From JASHPR01 sp963749145 (GTDB lineage: Bacteria > Actinomycetota > Actinomycetes > Streptosporangiales > Streptosporangiaceae), in NCBI GenBank assembly GCA_963749145.1, contig CAVVLN010000005.1:62001-126000 (forward strand): DNA of 64,000 nt, read 5' to 3'. Of this stretch, positions 56,993 to 64,000 are shown piece by piece. The notes under the pieces were generated by a model. That model worked only from the letters and a program-made list of their open reading frames with translations, had not been told where the DNA came from and did no database searches. Made by a program: the position numbers and the translations under genes. Numbering within the stretch: the stretch's first letter is position 1; each line of letters starts with the position of its first letter.

Positions 56993-57978
56993 CCGACGCG
57001 GCGAACGTGATCACCTACCGGGAGGCGGTGGCCGAGGGGATCGCCCGGGAACTGCGCCGCGACCCGTCGGTGGTGTGCCTGGGCGAGGACATCGGGGCCG
57101 CGGGCGGGGTATTCAAGACCACCGCCGGGCTGTTGCCGGAGTTCGGCAAGCAGCGGGTCTGGGACACGCCGATCTCCGAGCAGGCCATCCTGGGCGTGGC
57201 GATGGGCGCGGCCATGACCGGGATGCGCCCGGTGGCCGAGATCATGTTCTCCGACTTCTTCGCCTGCTGCTGGGACTACCTGGCCAACGAGATACCGAAG
57301 ATGCGGTACATGACCGGTGGCCAGGTCACGGTGCCGCTGGTGGTCCGCACGGCCAACGGCGGCGGCCTGGGCTTCGGCGCGCAGCACTCCCAGGCGGTGG
57401 AGAACTGGGCCCTGGCCATCCCGGGCCTGAAGATCGCGGCCCCGTCCACGCCCGCCGACGTGATCGGGCTGATGGCCGCCGCGATCCGCAGCGACGACCC
57501 GGTGGTGTTCTTCGAGCACAAGGGGCTGTTCGCCAGCAAAGGGCCGGCCGCGCCCGAGGGGCACCTGGTGGAGCTGGGCCGGGCCGCCGTGGTGCGCGAG
57601 GGCACCGACGTCACGCTGGTGGCCCTGGCCGCCACGGTGCCGCTGGCGCTGGCCGCCGCGGGCCGGCTGGCCGGTGACGGCGTATCGGCCGAGGTGATCG
57701 ACCTGCGCTGCCTGGTGCCGCTCGACATGGCCGCCGTCCTGGAGTCGGTCCGGCGGACGTCCCGGCTGGTTGTCGTGGAGGAGAATCCCTACCAGGGCGG
57801 ATGGGGCGGAACCGTGGCCTCCGTCGTCGCCGATGAGGGCTTCGAGCTGCTCGATGCCCCGGTCCGCCGGGTCGCCGCCGCCTGCGTCCCGCTGCCGTTC
57901 GCCGACGTGCTGGAGCAGCAGGTGATCCCGACCGTGGACAGCGTGACGGCGGCGGTCACCGCCCTGGCCGCCTACTAG
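56980..57978 (+). CDS. 2-oxoacid/acetoin dehydrogenase E1, beta subunit
   Basis: 332 residues: LGEDIGAAGGVFKTTAGLLP, DTPISEQAILGVAMGAAMTG and RTANGGGLGFGAQHSQ match transketolase-like beta subunits, ending with a helix-rich transketolase C domain (DLRCLVPLD, EENPYQGGWG). It forms the alpha2beta2 decarboxylase with the overlapping gene. ATG 56980 follows GGAGG. The last 33 bases are duplicated directly after the stop. Confidence 0.92.
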   Translation: MADLTDAANVITYREAVAEGIARELRRDPSVVCLGEDIGAAGGVFKTTAGLLPEFGKQRVWDTPISEQAILGVAMGAAMTGMRPVAEIMFSDFFACCWDYLANEIPKMRYMTGGQVTVPLVVRTANGGGLGFGAQHSQAVENWALAIPGLKIAAPSTPADVIGLMAAAIRSDDPVVFFEHKGLFASKGPAAPEGHLVELGRAAVVREGTDVTLVALAATVPLALAAAGRLAGDGVSAEVIDLRCLVPLDMAAVLESVRRTSRLVVVEENPYQGGWGGTVASVVADEGFELLDAPVRRVAAACVPLPFADVLEQQVIPTVDSVTAAVTALAAY

Positions 57979-58010
57979 TGACGGCGGCGGTCGCCGCCCT
58001 GGCCGCCTAC
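57943..58010. repeat. 33-bp tandem duplication at the E1 beta 3' end
   Basis: 57943-57975 and 57978-58010 differ at one base (A/G). The second copy follows the stop codon. It is a local duplication or the trace of a recombination event. From 58011 to 58280 nothing is recognised. Confidence 0.9.
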
Positions 58011-58279
58011 GGGCGGCCACCGCCGGCCCGGGGGCCGGGCGGGCCCGGCGGGCCTGTTTTGCCTGCTAACGACGTGGGCGCATTATTACGCGCACGTCTC
58101 GGTACGGTCGCGAACTCGGTTCGCGGCCGGCCCTCGTCTGGACGGAGGTTGACCCCGGCCGTACCGTGATCAACGGGGCTCATACGGTCAGTGACGCTGG
58201 CGAAGACGCCGAGACCCCGCGTTTGCCATGTCAGGAACCAGGAGCCCGAAGGAAGCAGAACGAAAGAAGGAGCCCGGTC

Positions 58280-58563
58280 ATGGGGGCTATCCCCAGCATC
58301 AACGGAGATGTATCTCCAGGCTTCGCAGCAAGATTCTCGCGGGCTGCGGGCGCGGCCGCGCTGGCCCGGGTCGCGGCGGGCGGCCGACTCGCTCACCGAC
58401 CACACCGTGACCAGCAATAACATGCCAGCTACGCACCTCCTGGCCGGGACTACCTGCCCGCGCCGCGGCCATGATCTGGCCGATCGCCAACAATCTCAAC
58501 GGGGCCACCCCGGTGCGCCTCACACTCAGCATCAACCCGGAGAATTGGTATTTCGTGACGTAG
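58280..58563 (+). pseudogene. Degenerate stretch, possible binding-protein remnant
   Basis: AGAAGGAG precedes ATG 58280, which opens MGAIPSINGDVSPGFAARFS and RAAGAAALARVAAGG before a stop at 58420: an Arg-Ala start that could be the ruin of a signal peptide. A second frame from 58471 reads MIWPIANNLNGATPVRL and NPENWYFVT to 58563. Dipeptide-type ABC operons normally carry an extracellular binding protein at this position; none is intact. Assignment is from position and weak similarity. Confidence 0.35.
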
Positions 58564-58666
58564 CTGTACCGGCGGGTCAGGCCGACCTGGCTGACCTGTC
58601 CTCCCGGCGCGGGGATGCCGGCTGGCCCGCCATCTCCCGCGGGGACCCGCCCGGAAGGGGGTAACT

Positions 58667-59626
58667 TTGATCATCTTCATGGTCCGCCGGTTGCTGCAGG
58701 CGGTCGTGGTGGTCCTGCTGGTGACCGTGATCACCTTCATTTTGCTGCGCCTGATTCCGGGTAACCCGGCCATCGCGATCATGGGCCCGCAGGCGTACCG
58801 CAACCCGGCGGCGATCGCCCAGTTCGACCGGGTCTACGGCTTCAACAGGCCGTGGTACGGCCAGTACTGGCTCTGGCTCGACCACCTGCTGCATTTCAAC
58901 CTGGGCTATTCCTACAACCTCAACCAGAGCGTGGCCTCGCTGCTGGCTAACCACCTGCCGAAGACCGTGTTCCTGGTCGGGATCTCGATCATCCTGGCCC
59001 TGCTGCTCGCCATCCCGATCGGGGTGGTGCAGGCGGTGCGGCGGAACAAGATCGTGGACCACTTCTTCAACGGGTTCTCCACGATCTTCTACGCGATGCC
59101 CGCCTTCCTGCTCGGCATCCTGCTGATCCTGGTTTTCGCCATCAAGTTCCCGATCTTCCCGCCCGAGGGCCCGCAGGGTGAGGGGCTGGGCGTGCTGTTC
59201 ACCAACTTCAACGCGCTGGTCCTGCCGATCATCACGCTGACGCTGATCACGATCGCGCTGTTCAGCCGGTACATGCGCTCCTCGGTGCTGGACAACCTGA
59301 CCGAGGACTACGTGCGGACGGCGAAGGCGAAGGGGGCCAGCGAGCGGCGGGTGCTGCTGCGGCACGTGCTGCGTAACTCGCTGATCCCGATCGCCACGCT
59401 GCTGGGCCTGCTGTTGCCGGCCCTGTTCGCCGGCGCCCTGATCACCGAGTCCGTCTTCAACTACCCGGGGATGGGCTACCTGTTCTACCAGCAAGCCCTC
59501 AAACAGGACTATCCGACCCTCCTCGGGATTATCGTCGTGGTGGCCGTGGCGACCGTCGTGGGGTCGCTGCTGGCTGATATCGCCTATGCGGTGCTCGACC
59601 CGCGTGTGAGGTATGTGAGCCAATGA
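58667..59626 (+). CDS. dppB: Dipeptide/oligopeptide ABC transporter permease (DppB-like)
   Basis: 319 residues with six membrane helices. MVRRLLQAVVVVLLVTVITF opens the first helix; the EAA loop is YVRTAKAKGASERRVLLRHV followed by LRNSLIP. It forms the channel with DppC. TTG 58667 follows GGAAGGGGG and is preferred over ATG 58679. Its stop overlaps the next start (ATGA). The substrate may be a peptide, nickel chelate or other small molecule; the XRE-cupin context suggests a catabolic substrate. Confidence 0.9.
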   Translation: MIIFMVRRLLQAVVVVLLVTVITFILLRLIPGNPAIAIMGPQAYRNPAAIAQFDRVYGFNRPWYGQYWLWLDHLLHFNLGYSYNLNQSVASLLANHLPKTVFLVGISIILALLLAIPIGVVQAVRRNKIVDHFFNGFSTIFYAMPAFLLGILLILVFAIKFPIFPPEGPQGEGLGVLFTNFNALVLPIITLTLITIALFSRYMRSSVLDNLTEDYVRTAKAKGASERRVLLRHVLRNSLIPIATLLGLLLPALFAGALITESVFNYPGMGYLFYQQALKQDYPTLLGIIVVVAVATVVGSLLADIAYAVLDPRVRYVSQ

Positions 59627-60609
59627 GTCTTGCCGGCGGTTCCCCGGAACCCATTCCCACCGATATCAAGCCAGACCCGTTGTCCAACGTCGGCGTGGCC
59701 GTCGTGGCCTTCCCGGGCGATGCGGACGCGGTCGCCACCGGCATGCTGCCGGCGGGCAAGCCGCGCAGCACGTTCCGCCGCGGGCTCGAGGTGTTCCTGG
59801 AGAACAAGCTCGCGGTCACCGGCGTCGGGATCTTCGTGTTCATGCTGCTGTTCTGCTTCATCGGGCCGCTGATCTACCACACCAACCAGCTCCAGGTGGA
59901 CTTCGCCAACGAGGAACTGCCGCCGTCGTCCGCCCACCTGCTGGGCACCGACGCCAGCGGGTTCGACGTGCTCGGCCGGCTGATGGTGGCCGGGCAGGTG
60001 TCGCTGGAGGTGGGCATCGCCGCCGCCTTCCTCGCCACCATCGTCGGCGTGCTGTGGGGCGCGGTGGCCGGGTACATCGGCGGGTTCGTGGACGCGGGCA
60101 TGATGCGCATCGTCGACGCGCTGCTGTCCATCCCGACGCTGTTCCTGGCGCTCGTGGTGGTGTCGATGATCACTCCGAGCAAGCCGATCCTGATCCTGGT
60201 GATCGCGCTGACCTCGTGGCTGACCACCTCCCGGCTGGTCCGGGGCGAGGCGCTGAGCCTGCGCACCCGCGACTACGTGCAGGCGATGAAGGCGATGGGC
60301 GGCGGCGGCACCCGGGCGGTGCTGCGGCACATCGCGCCGAACGCGATCGGGACGATCATGGTGAACGCGACGTTCCAGGTCGCGGACGCGATCGCGCTGA
60401 TCGTCGCGCTGAGTTACCTGGGCCTGGGCATCCGCCCGCCGCAGACCGACTGGGGCCAGATGCTGTCCAACGGCGTGCAGTACGTCTACGACGGGTACTG
60501 GTGGCTGATCATCCCGGCCGGGTTCTGCATCGTGATCGTGATCGCCGCGGCCATCTTCATCGGTGAGGGCATGCGCGACGCGGTCGAGGTCCGGCTGCAA
60601 CGCCGCTAG
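59623..60609 (+). CDS. dppC: Dipeptide/oligopeptide ABC transporter permease (DppC-like)
   Basis: 328 residues. A 60-residue cytoplasmic N-terminus precedes the first helix; HLLGTDASGFDVLGRLMVAG is the DppC signature, and DYVQAMKAMGGGGTRAVLRH the EAA loop contacting the ATPase. Partner of DppB with a four-base overlap. Confidence 0.92.
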   Translation: MSLAGGSPEPIPTDIKPDPLSNVGVAVVAFPGDADAVATGMLPAGKPRSTFRRGLEVFLENKLAVTGVGIFVFMLLFCFIGPLIYHTNQLQVDFANEELPPSSAHLLGTDASGFDVLGRLMVAGQVSLEVGIAAAFLATIVGVLWGAVAGYIGGFVDAGMMRIVDALLSIPTLFLALVVVSMITPSKPILILVIALTSWLTTSRLVRGEALSLRTRDYVQAMKAMGGGGTRAVLRHIAPNAIGTIMVNATFQVADAIALIVALSYLGLGIRPPQTDWGQMLSNGVQYVYDGYWWLIIPAGFCIVIVIAAAIFIGEGMRDAVEVRLQRR

Positions 60610-60654
60610 CGCACGGCCAGGGAAACTGAATGACCACAGAACTCGCGAGGGTAC

Positions 60655-62763
60655 ATGTCATCGCTGCTTCAGATTGAGGACCTGCGCACCGAGATCCGGC
60701 TCCGGTCGGCCACCGTGCACGCGCTCGACGGGGTCAGCCTGAGCCTGGAGGCCGGGGAGTGCCTGGGCATCGTCGGCGAGTCAGGCTGCGGGAAGACGAT
60801 GACCGCCCTGTCGATCATGCAACTGCTGCCCCCGGGCGGCCACATCGTCGGCGGGTCGATCACGCTGGACGGCCAGGAGATCTCCTCGCTGAACGACGAC
60901 GGCATGCGCCACGTCCGCGGCAACGAGGTCGGGATGATCTTCCAGGACCCGATGACCTCGCTGAACCCGACGATGACCGTCGGCGACCAGATCGCCGAGA
61001 CCGTGCTGCTGCACCGCGGCGCCGACGGCAAGACCGCGCGGGCCCGGGCCGTGGAGGTGCTGGGCCTGGTCGGCATGCCCCGCCCGGCCGAGCGGGTGTC
61101 GAGCTACCCGCACCAGCTGTCGGGCGGCATGCGGCAGCGCGTGATGATCGCCATGGCGCTGGCCTGCGAGCCGAAGCTGCTGATCGCCGACGAGCCGACC
61201 ACCGCGCTGGACGTGACGATCCAGAAGCAGATCCTGGAGCTGATCGACGACCTGCGGCAGCGGCTGGGCATGGCCGTGATCCTGGTCACCCATGACCTGG
61301 GCGTGATCGCGGGCCGGGCCGACCGGGCCGTCGTGATGTACGCGGGCAAGGTGGTGGAGACCACCACCACCGCGCGGCTGTTCGCCAACCCGCGTCACCC
61401 TTACACCGAGGCCCTGTTCGGCGCGCTGCCGGAGAAGGCGGCCGACGAGACCGAGCGGCTGTACTCCATCCCGGGCATGCCGCCGGACCTGACCATGCCG
61501 CCGCCGGGGTGCCGGTTCGCGGCCCGGTGCCGCTACCGGCAAGACCGGTGCATCGGCGAGGAGCCGGCGCTGGAGGGCGATTCCTGGGACCACGCGTTCC
61601 GGTGCTTCTTCCCGGTCGGCAAGGCCGGCGCGGACGCGGAGGCCGGGCGGCTCGAGGTGGCCGAGATCGCGCATGAGCGCCGCGAGCGCGTCCCCCACCC
61701 GCAGGACGGGGACGGGGTCCTGCTGCGCGCCGACGGGCTGGTGAAGAACTTCGCGGTCACCTCGGGCGCGGTGTTGCAGCGCCGGATCGGGGAGGTGTCC
61801 GCGGTCGCGGACGTGAGCTTCTCGATCCGGCCCGGCGCCACGTTCGGGATGGTCGGCGAGTCCGGGTGCGGCAAGACCACGATCGGGCGGATGATCGCGG
61901 GCCTGGAACGGGCCAACCAGGGCTCGATCGTCCTGGACGGCGAGGACATCGTCCAGCTCGCCACCGTCAGCGGGCGGCGGCGCCGCAGCCCGCTCAGCCG
62001 GCGCGAGCGGCGGCGCCGCAGCCCCAAGGTCCAGCTGATGTTCCAGGACTCCTACGCCTCCATGGACCCCCGGATGCGGGTCGGCCCGATCCTGCGCGAG
62101 CCGCTGGCCATCCAGCGGATCGGCTCCCGGTCCGAGCAGCACCAGAAGATCGCCGCGATCCTGGACGAGGTCGGGCTGCCCCGGGCCGCGGTCGACCGCT
62201 ACCCGCACGAGTTCTCCGGCGGCCAGCGCCAGCGCCTCGGCCTGGCCCGGGCGCTGATCCTGCGGCCCCAGCTGGTCGTCGCCGACGAGCCGGTCTCCGC
62301 CCTGGACGTCTCCATCCAGGCGCAGATCCTCAACCTCATGCTCGACCTGCAGCGCGACCTCGGCCTGACCTACCTGTTCATCTCGCACGACCTGTCCGTC
62401 GTGCGCTACCTGTCCGAGACCATCGGCGTGATGTACCTGGGCAAGATGGTCGAGATCGGCCCGGCCGACGACGTCTACTACCACCCGGTCCACCCCTACA
62501 CCCGCGGCCTGATCGACACGGTCCCGGTAGCCGACCCCCGGATCGCCCAGGCCCGCGAGGACAAGGGCGTGGCCGGCGAGCTCCCCTCGGCCATCAACCC
62601 GCCGTCGGGCTGCCGGTTCCGCACCCGCTGCCCGCGGGCCCAGGAGATCTGCGCCCAGGAAGAGCCGCCGCTGCGGCCGTTCACCGCCCACGGGCACCAG
62701 GCCGCCTGCCACTTCCCGCTGCGCGAGCCCGAGGGGGTTACCGCCGCTGCCGCCGCACCCTAG
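60655..62763 (+). CDS. Fused dipeptide ABC transporter ATPase (DppD-DppF)
   Basis: 702 residues containing two complete ABC ATPases. The first has Walker A GESGCGKT at 40-47, signature LSGGMRQR and Walker B LLIADEPTTALD; the second Walker A at 401-408 with FSGGQRQR and VADEPVSALD. Each ends with the oligopeptide-transporter C-terminal Cys motif (CRFAARCRYRQDRC and CRFRTRCPRAQEIC). Usually dppD and dppF are separate genes; here they are one chain. It powers the DppBC channel. Confidence 0.93.
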   Translation: MSSLLQIEDLRTEIRLRSATVHALDGVSLSLEAGECLGIVGESGCGKTMTALSIMQLLPPGGHIVGGSITLDGQEISSLNDDGMRHVRGNEVGMIFQDPMTSLNPTMTVGDQIAETVLLHRGADGKTARARAVEVLGLVGMPRPAERVSSYPHQLSGGMRQRVMIAMALACEPKLLIADEPTTALDVTIQKQILELIDDLRQRLGMAVILVTHDLGVIAGRADRAVVMYAGKVVETTTTARLFANPRHPYTEALFGALPEKAADETERLYSIPGMPPDLTMPPPGCRFAARCRYRQDRCIGEEPALEGDSWDHAFRCFFPVGKAGADAEAGRLEVAEIAHERRERVPHPQDGDGVLLRADGLVKNFAVTSGAVLQRRIGEVSAVADVSFSIRPGATFGMVGESGCGKTTIGRMIAGLERANQGSIVLDGEDIVQLATVSGRRRRSPLSRRERRRRSPKVQLMFQDSYASMDPRMRVGPILREPLAIQRIGSRSEQHQKIAAILDEVGLPRAAVDRYPHEFSGGQRQRLGLARALILRPQLVVADEPVSALDVSIQAQILNLMLDLQRDLGLTYLFISHDLSVVRYLSETIGVMYLGKMVEIGPADDVYYHPVHPYTRGLIDTVPVADPRIAQAREDKGVAGELPSAINPPSGCRFRTRCPRAQEICAQEEPPLRPFTAHGHQAACHFPLREPEGVTAAAAAP

Positions 62764-62946
62764 CCCGGCCTGGCCGCCGACGGCGCCAATCGCCGTCGCG
62801 TCGATCCCACGGCTGTCAGACTAGGTGCGCGGCACCTGGTGCGCCTCCTCGCGCGGCCGCGCCGATTGTGCCATCATGGCGGCTCGAATGAATGTTCGGT
62901 GCCTCCGCTGGCGCCGCCCGCTCCATGATCCGAGAGGGGAACCGGC

Positions 62947-63924
62947 GTGCCTGAACTCACCTGCCTGGAGATCTGCGCGGGCGCGGGCGGCCAGTCGCTT
63001 GGCCTGGAGCAGGCCGGCTTTTCCCATGTCGCGGCCGTTGAGATCGACCCCGACGCGTGCGCGACGCTGCGGCTGAACTGGCCCCGCTGGGACGTGCAGC
63101 AGCTCGACGTGCGTCACTTCAAGGCCATCGACTACCGCGGCGTCGACCTGCTGGCCGGCGGCGTCCCGTGCCCGCCGTTCTCGATCGCGGGCAAGCAACT
63201 CGGCGCCGACGACGAACGGGACCTGTTCCCCCAGGCCCTGCGCCTCATCGAGGAGTGCGAGCCGACGGCGGTGATGCTGGAGAACGTCCGCGGGCTGGCG
63301 ACGGCCCGCTTCGCCGGGTACCGCGAGCAGGTGCTCGCCCGGCTGCATGAGCTCGGCTACCAGACCGACTGGCAGGTCCTGAACGCCAGCGAGTTCGGCG
63401 TGCCGCAACTGCGCCCGCGCTTCGTCCTGGTGGCGATGAAGCTGGCCGCGAGGCAGTACTTCGAGTGGCCCCGGCCGGTCCGGACGCCCCCCACCGTCGG
63501 CGAGACCCTCCGCGACCTGATGGCGGCGCGCGGCTGGGCCGGCGCCGACGCCTGGGCCCGGCGGGCCAACGGCATCGGTCCCACGCTGGTCGGCGGCTCC
63601 CGCAAGCACGGCGGGCCCGACCTCGGGCCGACCCGGGCCCGCGAGGCCTGGCTCAGGCTGGGCGTCGACGGCAAGGGCCTGGCCGACGCGCCGCCCGGCG
63701 CCGACTGCCCGGCCGGTCACATCCCTCGGCTGACCCTGCCGATGGCCGCCGCCCTGCAGGGCTTCCCGCCGGGCTGGCGGTTCTCCGGCCGCAAGACCGC
63801 GGGCTACCGGCAGATCGGCAACGCCTTCCCGCCCCCGGTGGCCAGAGCGGTCGGCGCCGGCATCCGCGCGGCGATCGAGGCCGCCCGCGGGGCGCCGCTG
63901 CGGCTGCTGCGCGACGCCTCGTGA
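62947..63924 (+). CDS. C5-cytosine DNA methyltransferase
   Basis: 325 residues with motif I (LEICAGAGGQSLGLEQAGF), motif IV PCPPFS with nucleophile Cys75, motif VI ENV (113-115), motif VIII QLRPRF (about 155) and motif X (YRQIGNAFPPPVA). The target-recognition region (about 180-260) is short. It methylates C5 of cytosine at an unknown site. GTG 62947 follows GAGAGGGG. The next start lies six bases after its stop, which could be a restriction partner. Confidence 0.92.
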   Translation: MPELTCLEICAGAGGQSLGLEQAGFSHVAAVEIDPDACATLRLNWPRWDVQQLDVRHFKAIDYRGVDLLAGGVPCPPFSIAGKQLGADDERDLFPQALRLIEECEPTAVMLENVRGLATARFAGYREQVLARLHELGYQTDWQVLNASEFGVPQLRPRFVLVAMKLAARQYFEWPRPVRTPPTVGETLRDLMAARGWAGADAWARRANGIGPTLVGGSRKHGGPDLGPTRAREAWLRLGVDGKGLADAPPGADCPAGHIPRLTLPMAAALQGFPPGWRFSGRKTAGYRQIGNAFPPPVARAVGAGIRAAIEAARGAPLRLLRDAS

Positions 63925-63930
63925 CCTCGG

Positions 63931-64000
63931 TTGACCACCCTGCCGCTCTGGGATCTGCCGGAAGACACTGACGTCCAGCTCACGGCGGTCGAGGCCGAGC
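63931..64000 (+). CDS. Start of a gene coupled to the methyltransferase (partial)
   Basis: TTG 63931, six bases after the methyltransferase stop, opens TTLPLWDLPEDTDVQLTAVE and remains open to the window end. Position suggests a restriction endonuclease or accessory protein, but too little is visible to say. Other frames stop early. Confidence 0.4.
   Translation, partial: MTTLPLWDLPEDTDVQLTAVEAE

Overview
The window is 64 kb of very GC-rich DNA with actinomycete gene content: F420-dependent PPOX enzymes, a DinB/mycothiol-transferase-type protein, a DUF574 SAM methyltransferase, XRE-DUF5753/DUF397 pairs, DUF3040, septum-formation and DUF1003 proteins, and many GTG/TTG starts. A filamentous actinobacterium (Streptomycetales/Streptosporangiales type) fits best; the species cannot be named from this. 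No rRNA, tRNA, transposase, integrase or CRISPR array was found.

Layout. 0-7.6 kb: a frameshifted DUF4407 membrane protein, an XRE-DUF5753 regulator with its DUF397 partner, a patatin lipase, a sugar isomerase/oxidoreductase pair and RNase HI. 7.6-15.8 kb: an accessory zone full of gene stubs (methyltransferase, deazaflavin nitroreductase, MazG, and two broken copies of one unknown family) around intact hipBA, a DUF574 methyltransferase and an EthA-like monooxygenase. 15.8-19.8 kb: a probable defence island with an SMC/Rad50-like ATPase (zinc hook) overlapping a small HEPN protein that carries a clean R-x4-H-x-Y motif, then an HTH-nucleotidyltransferase/HEPN pair. 20.7-21.4 kb: vapBC. 22-25 kb: one reading frame joining an MFS transporter to a LuxR-type ATPase regulator. 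26.6-27.9 kb: a RelA/SpoT-like toxin domain with a small partner.

27.9-30.5 kb is a compact RiPP-like locus: a 66-residue precursor-like peptide, an M50 metalloprotease with a PqqD-like N-terminal domain (one frameshift), and a divergent XRE regulator. Two identical palindromes, TGTACG-N8-CGTACA, lie between the divergent genes. 30.6-34.3 kb encodes two repeat-rich membrane/surface proteins, one with LysM domains and one built of about 30 TGAV-type repeats. 34.3-36.5 kb holds an SDR remnant, a DUF3040 protein, non-coding tandem repeats and a secreted NlpC/P60 peptidase.

36.5-53.2 kb is mostly chromosomal housekeeping and stress functions: ADP-ribosylglycohydrolase/MazG, an MBL hydrolase, tandem DUF1003, a split DUF2252 gene, a Nudix regulator/J-like/VWA/PurA-like operon, DUF1697, Mug glycosylase, a minimal zincin, PhyH, PrsW, a UvrD-type helicase, DinB, PPOX and an FHA protein. 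53.5-62.8 kb looks like a catabolic cluster: XRE-cupin regulator, M24-fold protein, 2-oxoacid dehydrogenase E1 alpha and beta, and a dipeptide-type ABC transporter whose binding protein is missing or degraded. The window ends in a C5-cytosine methyltransferase and the start of a coupled gene.

At least five genes (DUF4407, HEPN, M50, DUF2252, J-like) are broken by a small frameshift. Read errors should be excluded before calling them pseudogenes.
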